Positions 32,973 to 42,572 are shown, numbered from the stretch's first letter. The stretch is DNA of 64,000 nucleotides from JBOGCH01 sp051656645 (GCA_051656645.1 JBOGCH010000009.1:1-64000), one strand, 5' to 3'. The notes: generated by a model not told the origin, from the sequence alone. Numbers and translations: made by a program.

Positions 32973-33395
32973 ATGGAATCTGAAATGAATGTACCTATTA
33001 ATGAAGGTCAAATACCGGCTTTACCACCGACACGGCCAATTTTTTTATCTGTTCTTTGCGTACTAACGTACGTGGGGAGTGGATTTCTATTCCTTTTCTC
33101 ACTATTGACATTATTTTACTCCAATAACATCACCTTATTTATGTTGCAAAACGGTATAGATCCCCGTGCTACACTTACGGGTGGTAATGTTTTTGCTGCA
33201 TCCGTTATAGGTTTAATGCTTAGTGTTGCAACAATAATTGCAGCATCTAAGATGTGGAGATTACAGAAGTATGGGTTTTGGATGTATGTTGTAGTGCAAT
33301 GCGTATCTATATTGCTTGTTTTTGACCCAATGGTTATTATAGGCAGTGCGCTTTTTATTTTGCTCTACTCGGCAAATTACAAGGTAATGAGTTAA
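32973..33395 (+). CDS. Small membrane protein of unknown family
   Basis: A 140-residue protein. After about 20 polar residues it has four likely membrane segments: about 24-46, 68-88 (flanked by the hydrophilic SNNITLFMLQNGIDPRA), 95-112 and 115-135. The start is supported by an AGGAG six bases before the ATG, one of few clear Shine-Dalgarno sequences in the window. I do not recognise the family; DUF-type permease-like proteins with a Pro-rich N-terminus (PPTRPIF) are a possibility. Its last codons and stop lie inside a perfect 27-bp palindrome. Confidence 0.65.
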   Translation: MESEMNVPINEGQIPALPPTRPIFLSVLCVLTYVGSGFLFLFSLLTLFYSNNITLFMLQNGIDPRATLTGGNVFAASVIGLMLSVATIIAASKMWRLQKYGFWMYVVVQCVSILLVFDPMVIIGSALFILLYSANYKVMS

Positions 33396-33445
33396 ACAAC
33401 AAGAGACCTTCCGAAAGAAAGGTCTCTTGTTGTTTAACTCATTAC
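33384..33445. terminator. Perfect 27-bp bidirectional terminator overlapping a stop codon
   Basis: Arms 33384-33410 and 33419-33445 are exactly complementary with an 8-base loop CCGAAAGA. The left arm holds the last four codons, including the stop, of the plus-strand membrane-protein gene; the right arm ends 3 bases before the stop of the minus-strand DUF4998 gene. Both genes converge here, and on the plus strand a T-run follows. Confidence 0.9.
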
Positions 33446-33448
33446 TTT

Positions 33449-34129
33449 TTATTCAGCAATGATAATTTTTGTATAAGGTGTTGGGATTATATCTATGGCG
33501 TTATCCTCCGGATAGAAATAGGTAACATAGGTAATCTCTGAATCTGGTTTTACATCAGGGAGTGTAGTTGTTAGCTCACTGCTACGTACCTGTATCTTAA
33601 CCTCGTTATCGGAAGTATTTATATAGGTTATATCAAAACCGGCAAGAAATTCTGTTTCTTTCCAATTAATAACGTAGTCCCCTTCACTAAAAGCTGCAGT
33701 TTCAACATTACAATTGATAAGTGAACTTTGATAGGAATCTCCATACACGTTGCCCATAAATTCATAAGGTAAACCTACATTTCCATATTTATCTTTAGTA
33801 ACCAGAGAGAATACGTATTCGCCCTCCGGACTTTCTTCTACTTCAAAGCTATAAGTTTGTTGGCCTGAAGGTAGTTTAAAGTTTACGGAGTCTTTTCCTA
33901 GATTCCATGTTACAACACATTCTTCAATGCGCTGTGCACTGTAATAAATATCAATCATTCCTCGGTTATGTCCGGCTCTGAATTTAACAGAGTCCGGTCG
34001 TGCGGCGTAGATCGTTTCACCTTCATCAAGATATTTTTGATGAGGATCATTCATTCCCGTACAACTAAAGCAGCATAGGACAATTATTAATTGCCATGCA
34101 GTGTTTATTATTTGTTTATAGTGTTTCAT
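33449..34129 (-). CDS. DUF4998 domain lipoprotein
   Basis: A 226-residue lipoprotein (signal ending CCFSC, Cys23). The mature start GMNDPHQKYLDEGETIYAAR, followed by PDSVKFRAGHNRGMIDIYY, is characteristic of DUF4998, a family found after SusD in many Bacteroidota loci. It probably has two Ig-like or fibronectin-like sandwiches and sits on the cell surface, perhaps as a glycan-binding accessory of SusCD. It is the last gene of the locus and ends beside a long palindromic terminator. Confidence 0.85.
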   Translation of the reverse strand: MKHYKQIINTAWQLIIVLCCFSCTGMNDPHQKYLDEGETIYAARPDSVKFRAGHNRGMIDIYYSAQRIEECVVTWNLGKDSVNFKLPSGQQTYSFEVEESPEGEYVFSLVTKDKYGNVGLPYEFMGNVYGDSYQSSLINCNVETAAFSEGDYVINWKETEFLAGFDITYINTSDNEVKIQVRSSELTTTLPDVKPDSEITYVTYFYPEDNAIDIIPTPYTKIIIAE

Positions 34130-34141
34130 TTTTCAGTAATT

Positions 34142-35344
34142 TTAGTCTTCTGTATAATAATCATCTTCCGGATCGTAATTTACTGGGCAACCCCAGAATG
34201 GAAGTTCCATAATATGGAAACGTTCTCCTCCGTCCCATGATTTTGTTACAACGAAACGAATATACATATAGGCCGGTATGTCAGAGTCTACAGCAAAGTC
34301 CTCTCCGTTAACCTGATATTGGTAATCCTCATTGGTATAGGATCCTAGCGGAAGTCCTGAAGGTTTGTATGATGAGTATTTACTTATTAAGTTCCAATTA
34401 GACATATCTGCGCTTGGTGATTCGTTACAGCCATATACTTCAAACTCCTTAGGGTTACCGTGTCCGTATACCCAATCAGATGATGTAAGACGTTGGAATA
34501 CTTTGAAGCGGCTCATTTTTATAGGTTCTTTGAATTTAAATGTAAATTGTTGTGGCCATGTTCCCGAAACGTCAGTATGATAACCACGTCCTTCATAATA
34601 TGCATTATCCCATAGGTAGTCAACAATCCATCCCCAACCTGCCGGTTCATCATTAGCCATGGTGTATGGGCTAATCATTTTATATGGGATTTTCATTTCG
34701 AAAAGTGGTGTCAATGTTGAATAGAGAGTGTCGGAGAAATTATCCCAACGGTCGCGAATAAATACGGCAAATTTGGTTTCCTGTGATTTTAAGCCACGTA
34801 CTGTGTATTTAATATCCTTGGAGTTGCGGTAAATGGTTTCAATATTAACAAATTCTCCATCAATCTCTTGTTGTACTGTTACGGCAATATTGGCTTCGGT
34901 AGGATTTTCCCAACTTAACTTCACACCCCCAAAGTCTGACGATAAGGACAGACTGTTGAATATGGCAACATAGGGTGGAGTTTTAGGTTTAACATCAACA
35001 TAACAAGGTGTAGATTCATTTCCGCTTCTGTCCACTGCAATCAATTTAATTTGATGTGTCAGTGTATCGCCTATACCTTCAATTTTTAATGTATCGGTAT
35101 ATACAGATGCGCGAACTTCAGCCCACGCTCCGTTATTGTATTGAAATACACCTTTTACGTATAATAAATCCTCATCATCGGGCAACGTGTAGCTGATTTT
35201 TGCGCCACCGGCAAGATTAATGACTTTAGGATTAGATACAGCTTGTGGTGCAATATTGTCAATAGCTGTTTGTCCTATGGGCGCATCTTCACAAGCAACA
35301 ACAGCCCATAGAATGAAAAACGATATAAATTTTAAATATCTCAT
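34142..35344 (-). CDS. DUF4959/DUF5126/DUF5000 surface lipoprotein
   Basis: About 400 residues from MRYLKFISFF (35344); an upstream Met at 35368 would overlap susD. The signal ends WAVVAC (Cys18). Three successive domains can be placed: DUF4959 at about 30-115 (NIAPQAVSNPKVINLAGGAK), DUF5126 at about 125-225 (GVKLSWENPTEANIAVTVQQ) and DUF5000, a discoidin-like carbohydrate-binding fold, at about 245-390 (TFKFKEPIKMSRFKVFQRL). This protein class is the usual SusE/F-position surface glycan-binding partner of SusCD systems. It lies 17 bases after susD and 12 before DUF4998. Its ligand is not predictable. Confidence 0.87.
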   Translation of the reverse strand: MRYLKFISFFILWAVVACEDAPIGQTAIDNIAPQAVSNPKVINLAGGAKISYTLPDDEDLLYVKGVFQYNNGAWAEVRASVYTDTLKIEGIGDTLTHQIKLIAVDRSGNESTPCYVDVKPKTPPYVAIFNSLSLSSDFGGVKLSWENPTEANIAVTVQQEIDGEFVNIETIYRNSKDIKYTVRGLKSQETKFAVFIRDRWDNFSDTLYSTLTPLFEMKIPYKMISPYTMANDEPAGWGWIVDYLWDNAYYEGRGYHTDVSGTWPQQFTFKFKEPIKMSRFKVFQRLTSSDWVYGHGNPKEFEVYGCNESPSADMSNWNLISKYSSYKPSGLPLGSYTNEDYQYQVNGEDFAVDSDIPAYMYIRFVVTKSWDGGERFHIMELPFWGCPVNYDPEDDYYTED

Positions 35345-35361
35345 AGCTTTAATATTGAGGT

Positions 35362-37293
35362 TTACCATCCTGGATTCTGAACCAGATTAGGGTTTACAAT
35401 TAAATTATATTCTTTGATAGGGAAAAGATAATCTTTGGTTTGGAATGACATCTGATCCACAATTACTTGTCGATAAAAATCTTCACTATTTTGTCCATCT
35501 GAATTCCATCCCAAAATGTTTTTGTTCCATTTCTCAACGCCTTGTTTCCAACGTCGGATATCCCACACTATTTTACCTTCCATAGCAAGTTCAATAGAGC
35601 GTTCCTGTTGAATAATTTTTCGTGCTTGCTCTTTTGTTGCCGGTGCACCATATTTTGAATATCTACTCCATGCATCCATAACACCTTCAAGACCTGCTCT
35701 GTTGCGCACTTTGTCGACATACGTAAACACTGTTGCATCGAAACCTTCAGATGCTTCATTTAAAGCTTCTGCATACAACAAATATAGGTCGGCTAAGCGA
35801 ATCATTGGGAATGATGTACGCTCAACAGTAACAGTGGCATCTTGTGCTGCATCGCTAACAGTTGTGCGATAGTGAACCAGTTTCTTTGCAAAATAGCCAG
35901 TTACAGAGTAGTTGTAGTTTCCTTTACGCCCGGCAACTTCACCGGCCTTAGCAGATGTTACAAATAATTCCCCGTTCATGTTGGTATTGCCATTTCCCCA
36001 CCAAATACCGCCATCAAATCCAATAGAAGCATAGAATCGGGGTTCTCTGTCAAAATGTAGTTTTACTGTTTCTACACCTTCTTTGATGTACCATTTATCT
36101 TGAGCCACAGATTGTTTTAACTTGAAGCGACCTTCATAATCGAACTCTTTATCCTCGTCGATAGGTACCCCATTCTTTGTGTAATAGGTGTTGACTAAGT
36201 CAAATGTAGGGTTTAATGCACTTTTTACGTAGCTTGTTGAGAACCAGTTGTTTTTTAGTTTTGGCAATGAGTAATACTGTACATTTCCGTATGAGTAGTT
36301 GCTTGTTGCTCCCCAAATGTACTCTTTATTCCAAGAGTCAAATATAATTTGGCGTAGCACTAATTGATGTTTAAGAGAGTCATTCAACGTAAACGGCGAT
36401 ACCGTGTCATCATATAAATCAATACCTACACCTGTAGCACTTTCTATGGCTGCTTTACATGCCTCTGCTGCTAGTGTCCATCTTTGTGCTTCATATTGAG
36501 TTGGAAATAATGATGTCCCTCTGTTGTCCACTACTCCTTGTAATTCGCTATTTCCATTGAAGAGTGGGCTAGCAGATAACACAAGTGCTTTTGCTTTAAT
36601 GGCCAAGGCAATTGGTTGAGTAAAACGACCCATTTCTGTTGCTTCGCTCTGTATTTGGGCTGGAAGGTCGTTAACCGCTTCATCAATAAGATTAACAACA
36701 TATGTAATACATTCATCAAATGGGCTTCTATATAATCTCATCTCCTCCGGTGATGCCGAGATAGGGAGATTTTTGTCCATGATTATTACGGCGCCATACA
36801 TTTGAGTTAAGAAGAAATGGTAGTATGCTTTTAATACTTTTACTTCGGCAATCCATCTTTTTTTCTCAAGAGGTTCTAAGTCATAAACATTGTCAACATG
36901 TTCAAGGAAGATGTTACATTCGCGTATAGCATTGTATAACGATACACCTCCGTTTTGTCCATCCCAATAGTTGTTTATAGGATTGTTGGTAGTTTGATTT
37001 CCTGAAAGTAGACCAAATACAGTGTAATCAATTCTACTTGTAGCAGTAGTTTTTTGAGGAGTGTATATCTCGCCACTTCCTAAAACTCCCGGATCATATG
37101 ATACATTCATACAAGAAGGAATTGAATTGTAACATGTATATAAATATCGTTTTGCTTTTTCGCGGTCTCTAAAAGCATACGATAAATCCTCGACATTATC
37201 AGGAACAACGTCCAAATAATCACATCCGGTATTGCACGCCATAAGTACAATAAAGAAGCATTGAGTTATTTTAAGTAATATATTTTTATTCAT
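35362..37293 (-). CDS. RagB/SusD family nutrient-uptake outer-membrane lipoprotein
   Basis: A 643-residue SusD-like protein. The signal ends VLMACNTGCDYLDV, so lipidation at Cys20 or, more likely given the CDYLDV pattern, Cys24. SusD hallmarks are a tetratricopeptide-like core (KRWIAEVKVLKAYYHFFLTQ, the LKAYYHF motif), FPMIRLADLYLLYAEALNEA and the C-terminal REL-like RSIELAMEGKIVWDIRRWKQ. The C-terminus, FPIKEYNLIVNPNLVQNPGW, is the standard SusD end. It caps the SusC barrel and binds the imported substrate at the surface. It follows susC by 10 bases. Confidence 0.95.
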   Translation of the reverse strand: MNKNILLKITQCFFIVLMACNTGCDYLDVVPDNVEDLSYAFRDREKAKRYLYTCYNSIPSCMNVSYDPGVLGSGEIYTPQKTTATSRIDYTVFGLLSGNQTTNNPINNYWDGQNGGVSLYNAIRECNIFLEHVDNVYDLEPLEKKRWIAEVKVLKAYYHFFLTQMYGAVIIMDKNLPISASPEEMRLYRSPFDECITYVVNLIDEAVNDLPAQIQSEATEMGRFTQPIALAIKAKALVLSASPLFNGNSELQGVVDNRGTSLFPTQYEAQRWTLAAEACKAAIESATGVGIDLYDDTVSPFTLNDSLKHQLVLRQIIFDSWNKEYIWGATSNYSYGNVQYYSLPKLKNNWFSTSYVKSALNPTFDLVNTYYTKNGVPIDEDKEFDYEGRFKLKQSVAQDKWYIKEGVETVKLHFDREPRFYASIGFDGGIWWGNGNTNMNGELFVTSAKAGEVAGRKGNYNYSVTGYFAKKLVHYRTTVSDAAQDATVTVERTSFPMIRLADLYLLYAEALNEASEGFDATVFTYVDKVRNRAGLEGVMDAWSRYSKYGAPATKEQARKIIQQERSIELAMEGKIVWDIRRWKQGVEKWNKNILGWNSDGQNSEDFYRQVIVDQMSFQTKDYLFPIKEYNLIVNPNLVQNPGW

Positions 37294-37303
37294 GATTTAA
37301 GTA

Positions 37304-40300
37304 TTAAAAGTTAATCTGGATACCTCCGTTAAATACCTTTTGGATTGGATATCCAAGTCCGTTTCCGCCCATTTCGACATCCCAAAGTTTAAATTTACTG
37401 AATGTAAATAAGTTGGTTCCACTTGCGTAAACTCTTATCATATCCATTTTAATTCTCTTGGTAAAACGTTTAGGTAGTGTATAACCAACCTCTGCTGATT
37501 TTAAGCGTAGGAAACCGCCATCGCGCATAAACCAAGTGCTTGTTTGCATATTATTAGCTCGTCTGGTTTCTGATAATCGTGGCCATAATGCATGAATATT
37601 TCTGTTGTCTTCGGACCAATGGTCTTCGGCATAAGCTTTTAACAGTGCAGTTTGACCGCCAATAAATGGAGATGTGGCACTTGGATCAATCCAGAAAGAA
37701 GAACGAGCAGAACCTTGGAAGAATGCAGACAGGTCGAAACCACGTACACCCATAGAGAATCCAAAGCCGTAAATAATTTCCGGAGTTGTAGGAAATCCGA
37801 TAGCAACTTTATCTAGTTCCGTAATCTTTCCGTCCTTGTTTATATCCTTGTATTTAATGTCTCCGGCCATAACTCTATCTGAGCTAAAGTTTTGTGTAGG
37901 AGAGTTGTAAATATCGTATTCGTCCACAAATAGACGCTCTGCAATGTAACCCTCGTTTTGTCCTAAGTTACGTCCAACTTTGGATAACCATGGCATGTTT
38001 GGGTAGTTAGGTTCTTCATAAGCTACGAATTCACTCGCTGCGTAGGTAAAGTTAGCTCTACCTGTTAACCAAACATGTTGATTTACAGATTGATTATATT
38101 CAAGAGAAACTTCGGCACCGTAACTCTTAGCTTTACCAACGTTTGCACGTACAGGTGCTGATAGTCCAATGTATGTTGGTATAGAAGTTCTGTCCATTAA
38201 GATATTATCGCGCTTCTCGGTGAAGTAGTCCGCTTGAATTTCTAGTTTATCAAATAGATTAAACTCAGCTCCAATGTTCATTTTATGCGATGTCTCCCAT
38301 GTAATTTTGTCGTTGTCATAGCGTTGAATAGAAACACCATTAGCATGCTCGCCAAATTGGCTTCCAAAAACGAATCCTTTATTCCCATCGTTAAGGTTTA
38401 CCTGAGAAAGGTAAAAGAAACGGTCATCGGCAGAACCGATGGCATCGTTACCAACAAGTCCGTATGTGAATTTGAATTTCATTTTAGGCATAACATGACG
38501 TAATCCGTCCGTATAGAAATTCTCATTAGAAACCATCCATCCCAAACCGAGAGAAGGGAAAAAGCCCCAACGTTCGTTCTTTGAGAAACGCTCAGAACCA
38601 TTGTATCCGAAGTTGGCTTCAGTGAAGTATTTATTGTCAAAAGCATAAGTAAGACGTCCGGCAATACCCATGTTGCGATATGCTAAGGATTTTTGCAATG
38701 TACCTGCATTGGCATTTAATGAGCTTCTCATTGTTAATACCATTAAAGCCGACACAGAGTGCTTTTCTTTAAAAGTACGTGAGTAATCTAATGCTGTCTC
38801 CATGTAGAAAGACGAACTAATGTCGTTAGTTCCTTCTTCATATGTCAGACCTTCTGATCCGGTTGTAATTTGTTTAAGTGTATAAGCATCTGTTAGTCTG
38901 TCATAACTATCTAATCCATAGTAATAAGGAGTAGAAACACGGCGCGCATCAAAGAAGGATGAACGTGTTGTATTTCCCAATAGGCGGAATGATAGACCTT
39001 TTGTAATGATGTCTAGTTTTTGTTTCAACTCGACCTGTGCAAGCATCATAGAGGTTGATTCATCTTTATATCCTCTTACAAGGTTTGCATAGGGGTTAAT
39101 ATAGCCACCATTCTCATAGTTACCAAATAGAATTTGTTTTGCCATCTGGTTTTTTGCATCCGGACGATAAACAGCAGGGAAGAGTACAGGGTTGGCTTGT
39201 ATTGCCTGGTTGTATATTGCGCTTCCGCCGTCAAGTGGTCCGACATAGTCATCGAACGTTCCGTGTAGACGCACAACAGCTTCTGTTGTTTTACTTAGAT
39301 TGATGTTGATATTAGAACGAAGTACATATTTTTTAAGGTTAATGTTGTTGTTAAAATTGTTTTTACCATCAACTTTAAGAACCCCATTGTCTTGGTTAAA
39401 TGTACCCGCTAAGTAGTATCGTGCAACTTTACCACCACCACTAACATTGAAGTTTAGGCGCGTATTAACGGCCATGTCTTTAAATAGCATGTCAAACCAA
39501 TCTGTAGCAGGGAATGCCATGTCATTAACACCATCTCTAGTGTTTGCAATTTTACTCTCAGAATAGGGTAAAACACCAAGAGGATTTCTTGTTTTAACGG
39601 CTTCATTATGCAATCTCATATAGGTAATAGGGTCTGCTAATTCAACTTCACGTGTCGGCATTGACGCAGAAGTCTCAAAACGTACAGAAACCTTTGCACT
39701 TCCCTCTTTTCCTTCTTTTGTTGTAACTAAGATGACTCCATTGGCACCACGTGCTCCATATAAAGCGGCTGCCGATGCATCTTTCATTATTGAGAAACTT
39801 GCAATATCGTCAGTTTGCAAGCGAGCTAAATCGTTTGCGGTCATCTCAATGTTGTCGATGAGGATTAATGGATCTTTCTTAGATCCAGCTCCAAAGGAGG
39901 ATACCCCTCGTATATAGAACTGTGCATTATCCTGTCCCGGTTCGCCACTTGTTTGGTAAGAGATTAAACCTGCAATGCGACCTGCCAATGCTGTTGTTAA
40001 GTTACTGGAAGGTACTTTTAATTCTGAAGGTTTTACTGTAGTAATAGAACTTACAACACTCTCTTTTTTCTGTTTACCAAAGGCAACAATGGCTACCTCG
40101 TCAAGCTCATTTACTTGCGGTTCAAGAATGAATGTGTAGTCTTTCTCGGATGTAATGGTATGCTTTTGCGTTTGGTATCCAACAAAAGAGACGTTAATGG
40201 ATTCGCCTTTCTTAAGCTCAATAGTAAATGAGCCATCAAGGTCGGTACTAACGCCACGAGTTGATTTATCAACCTGAATGGTAACCCCCGGTAACGCTTG

Positions 40301-40717
40301 TCCTGTTTCGTCAAGAACACGCCCAGTAATTCTTAACATATCCGATTTCTCTTGAGATTTTGTTATTTGGGGTGCTTTATCTCGCACAATTACGATGTGG
40401 TCATTAACTTTTTCATATTTGAATGGCGTAGATTCAAATAATTGGTCTAGAATGGCCGTTAATGAACTATTCATGTTAATGTTTTGTACTTGAATGTTGG
40501 ATATATCTTCAACATTATATACAAGCGAGTTATTGAATTTGGCCTGAAGCTCAAGGAGCACATGCTCGAGCGTCACCTTATCTGCTTTGCTTTGTCCAAA
40601 ATTTGAATTAGGCGAGGCGATAGATGGTATTGGACTAATCGCACTACTGACAAAGCATAGAGAAACAAATAATCGCACAATGCGCTTACTATTTCCCATG
40701 TAACATCTTTTGTTCAT
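37304..40717 (-). CDS. SusC/RagA family TonB-linked outer-membrane protein with STN domain
   Basis: A 1137-residue TonB-dependent transporter. It has a signal peptide, then an STN domain at about 49-111 (EHVLLELQAKFNNSLVYNV), a carboxypeptidase-D regulatory-like beta-sandwich at about 129-200, a plug at about 210-335 (DPLILIDNIEMTANDL and ALYGARGANGVILVTT), and the 22-strand barrel to the C-terminus INF. The STN domain allows direct contact with a FecR-type anti-sigma factor, as in TonB-dependent transducers. It sits 16 bases downstream of fecR and forms a complex with SusD. Met7 is an alternative start. Confidence 0.95.
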   Translation of the reverse strand: MNKRCYMGNSKRIVRLFVSLCFVSSAISPIPSIASPNSNFGQSKADKVTLEHVLLELQAKFNNSLVYNVEDISNIQVQNINMNSSLTAILDQLFESTPFKYEKVNDHIVIVRDKAPQITKSQEKSDMLRITGRVLDETGQALPGVTIQVDKSTRGVSTDLDGSFTIELKKGESINVSFVGYQTQKHTITSEKDYTFILEPQVNELDEVAIVAFGKQKKESVVSSITTVKPSELKVPSSNLTTALAGRIAGLISYQTSGEPGQDNAQFYIRGVSSFGAGSKKDPLILIDNIEMTANDLARLQTDDIASFSIMKDASAAALYGARGANGVILVTTKEGKEGSAKVSVRFETSASMPTREVELADPITYMRLHNEAVKTRNPLGVLPYSESKIANTRDGVNDMAFPATDWFDMLFKDMAVNTRLNFNVSGGGKVARYYLAGTFNQDNGVLKVDGKNNFNNNINLKKYVLRSNININLSKTTEAVVRLHGTFDDYVGPLDGGSAIYNQAIQANPVLFPAVYRPDAKNQMAKQILFGNYENGGYINPYANLVRGYKDESTSMMLAQVELKQKLDIITKGLSFRLLGNTTRSSFFDARRVSTPYYYGLDSYDRLTDAYTLKQITTGSEGLTYEEGTNDISSSFYMETALDYSRTFKEKHSVSALMVLTMRSSLNANAGTLQKSLAYRNMGIAGRLTYAFDNKYFTEANFGYNGSERFSKNERWGFFPSLGLGWMVSNENFYTDGLRHVMPKMKFKFTYGLVGNDAIGSADDRFFYLSQVNLNDGNKGFVFGSQFGEHANGVSIQRYDNDKITWETSHKMNIGAEFNLFDKLEIQADYFTEKRDNILMDRTSIPTYIGLSAPVRANVGKAKSYGAEVSLEYNQSVNQHVWLTGRANFTYAASEFVAYEEPNYPNMPWLSKVGRNLGQNEGYIAERLFVDEYDIYNSPTQNFSSDRVMAGDIKYKDINKDGKITELDKVAIGFPTTPEIIYGFGFSMGVRGFDLSAFFQGSARSSFWIDPSATSPFIGGQTALLKAYAEDHWSEDNRNIHALWPRLSETRRANNMQTSTWFMRDGGFLRLKSAEVGYTLPKRFTKRIKMDMIRVYASGTNLFTFSKFKLWDVEMGGNGLGYPIQKVFNGGIQINF

Positions 40718-40733
40718 AATAGTAAATTGATGA

Positions 40734-41759
40734 TTAATAAATATATAAAGTGTTATTATTGATACTGTAGTTAAGACGTTCTGTGGCCGTAAGTAAAGTC
40801 ATGATTTCGCTTATTGATTTACTTCGATCTGCAAATAGACTAAAATGGAGTTTACGTGCACAATTATTTATATATATAACATCTATGCCATACCATAGCT
40901 TGAGTTGGTTTGTAATGTGTTCAAGATTTGTTTGTTGAAAGTGGAATTTATTATTCTTCCATGCTGTATATGTGTCTGTGTCAATAGTGTTTATTGTGGG
41001 GGTACCGTTATTGTGTATATATTGTTGCCCAGGTAAAAGAATGTGAGTATTTTCTTTATGATCCTTAACATTAATGGAACCGGTAACTAAGACGGCTTCC
41101 ACGTTATAGTCTGTATTTAAGACATTGAAACACGTTCCGGTAGCTGTAACATCAATATTTGAAGTTTTGACAATGAAAGGATGTGCAGTGTCTGCTTGTA
41201 CTTCAAAATATGCTTCTCCGCTTAGATGTACAATACGTTCGCGAGAAACAAAAGAGGTTGGATATTTAATGCTGCTATTTGCATTTAGCCAAACTTTAGT
41301 TCCATCTGAGAGGCATATTTGATAGGTTGTAGCATAGGGTGTCTTTACAGTGTTATATTTAGTTGATTTTTCCTTACTGTTTGGTTGTGTATGTTTAATA
41401 CTTTCACGCTTAATATTTACATTGCTATCGTTTGCAGTGATTTCGTTGTTAATGTTATTTGTGGAATGATTGATGGTGATAATTTCGCCTGAAGCTAGTT
41501 CTATGATAATATCTTCATTGCTTTGAGTATGTACGTTTTGTTCAATAGTCATTATTAAACTAAGCGTAATGGTTACAAGAATACACGCAGCGCTAGATAT
41601 AGCCACTCGGAGAAAACGGTTTCTTTTACGTTTTTCCGCACGCTTAAGTGTGTCAATATAATTAGTATTGACATTGGTGTTATGTTTTGCGTAGTATGCT
41701 TTTATGAGTCGCTCAGTTTCATTGAAACTATGAGTAGGTATTTTTTCTTTATCACTCAT
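40734..41759 (-). CDS. FecR family anti-sigma factor
   Basis: A 341-residue membrane protein. A short cytosolic N-terminal region (about 1-48) should bind the sigma factor. One membrane helix lies at about 50-70, and a periplasmic FecR domain is at about 140-240 (YQICLSDGTKVWLNANSSIK and GEAYFEVQADTAHPFIVKTS). The C-terminal DUF4974-type part (about 270-341) likely touches the STN domain of SusC. It lies between the sigma factor and susC on the same strand, the standard transducer order. Signal reaches the sigma factor when SusC binds substrate. Confidence 0.93.
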   Translation of the reverse strand: MSDKEKIPTHSFNETERLIKAYYAKHNTNVNTNYIDTLKRAEKRKRNRFLRVAISSAACILVTITLSLIMTIEQNVHTQSNEDIIIELASGEIITINHSTNNINNEITANDSNVNIKRESIKHTQPNSKEKSTKYNTVKTPYATTYQICLSDGTKVWLNANSSIKYPTSFVSRERIVHLSGEAYFEVQADTAHPFIVKTSNIDVTATGTCFNVLNTDYNVEAVLVTGSINVKDHKENTHILLPGQQYIHNNGTPTINTIDTDTYTAWKNNKFHFQQTNLEHITNQLKLWYGIDVIYINNCARKLHFSLFADRSKSISEIMTLLTATERLNYSINNNTLYIY

Positions 41760-41803
41760 TCCCTATCTATTTGTATAATTTTATCCTTTTTACATATAAG
41801 ACA

Positions 41804-41829
41804 AGAACCACCCGAGAAAGGGTGGTTCT
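41804..41829 (-). terminator. Hairpin between sigma factor and fecR
   Basis: A perfect 10-bp stem AGAACCACCC, loop of six, in the 109-base gap. The U-tract is better on the plus strand (ATTTTTATT), but the only transcript expected here is minus, so it probably limits read-through from the sigma gene into fecR. Confidence 0.5.
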
Positions 41830-41868
41830 ATTTTTATTATTTTTGCTAATATTTTAAAAATAACTATG

Positions 41869-42426
41869 CTAATCTTGATAAAATATATTTTTAGTAAAGT
41901 AGGATAGGATGCATAATATCATAAACGAGTCATCGCAGTCAGAGTTAAACTCCTGTCTGATAAAAGCATATGCTTTTTTTATATGATCTTTAACAGTGTT
42001 AACGGATATTGATAACGTTGTTGCAATTTCTGCATATGACATATTATCATGATAGAACATTTTTAAAACTTTTTGTCGTTGTGCTGGAAGTTTTGCAATG
42101 ACACGACCAATTTCTTCTATTCTGTTCTCCAATTGCATTAGCGTTGCATTATCATCTAATTCCTCTTGATGTATGAATTGTTTATTCTTTTCAATGACAT
42201 CGTTGTGTTTTAGATGATTAATACATTTATTTTTTATACAACGTAATATGTAGCTTTTTATGTCGCTTTTGTCGGACATTTGGTTCCTATTTTCATACAT
42301 AAAAACAAAAACGTCCTGTGTTAAATCCATAGCAATGTCATTGTCTTGAATATAATACACGGCATAAGAGTACGCTATAGGATAATAGCGTTGAAACCAT
42401 TCTTTGTATTTTTCTTCATTAGACAT
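41869..42426 (-). CDS. ECF RNA polymerase sigma-70 factor, Bacteroidetes type
   Basis: A 185-residue ECF sigma factor. Region 2 shows FQRYYPIAYSYAVYYIQDND with LTQDVFVFMYENR; region 4 shows LPAQRQKVLKMFYHDNMSY and the helix-turn-helix AEIATTLSISVNTVKDHIKK. This class pairs with FecR anti-sigma factors and SusC transducers. The target promoter should be upstream of fecR-susC, but I could not identify one. The C-terminal tail FMILCILSYFTKNIFYQD is unusually hydrophobic. Confidence 0.93.
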   Translation of the reverse strand: MSNEEKYKEWFQRYYPIAYSYAVYYIQDNDIAMDLTQDVFVFMYENRNQMSDKSDIKSYILRCIKNKCINHLKHNDVIEKNKQFIHQEELDDNATLMQLENRIEEIGRVIAKLPAQRQKVLKMFYHDNMSYAEIATTLSISVNTVKDHIKKAYAFIRQEFNSDCDDSFMILCILSYFTKNIFYQD

Positions 42427-42451
42427 GTTGATATCAGATTTCTATTTAGTA

Positions 42452-42459
42452 CAAATATA
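42452..42459 (-). promoter_or_regulatory. Candidate -7 box for sigma factor gene
   Basis: Minus-strand TATATTTG, 26 bases upstream of the ATG at 42426. Confidence 0.45.
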
Positions 42460-42543
42460 AATAAAAAATATAATCATAATAATGTATTGCTATGCGCTTG
42501 TTCATTATCTATGTTATGTGTAGCTATATGTTTTCACCAATAA

Positions 42544-42572
42544 TACTTTGCTTAATAATATTATGCAAAGTA
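42544..42572. promoter_or_regulatory. 29-base near-perfect palindrome upstream of sigma gene
   Basis: TACTTTGC and GCAAAGTA frame a symmetric AT core of 13 bases. It lies 118 bases upstream of the sigma factor ATG and beyond the TonB receptor terminator, so it may be an operator of the sigma gene or a further terminator; undecided. Confidence 0.35.
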
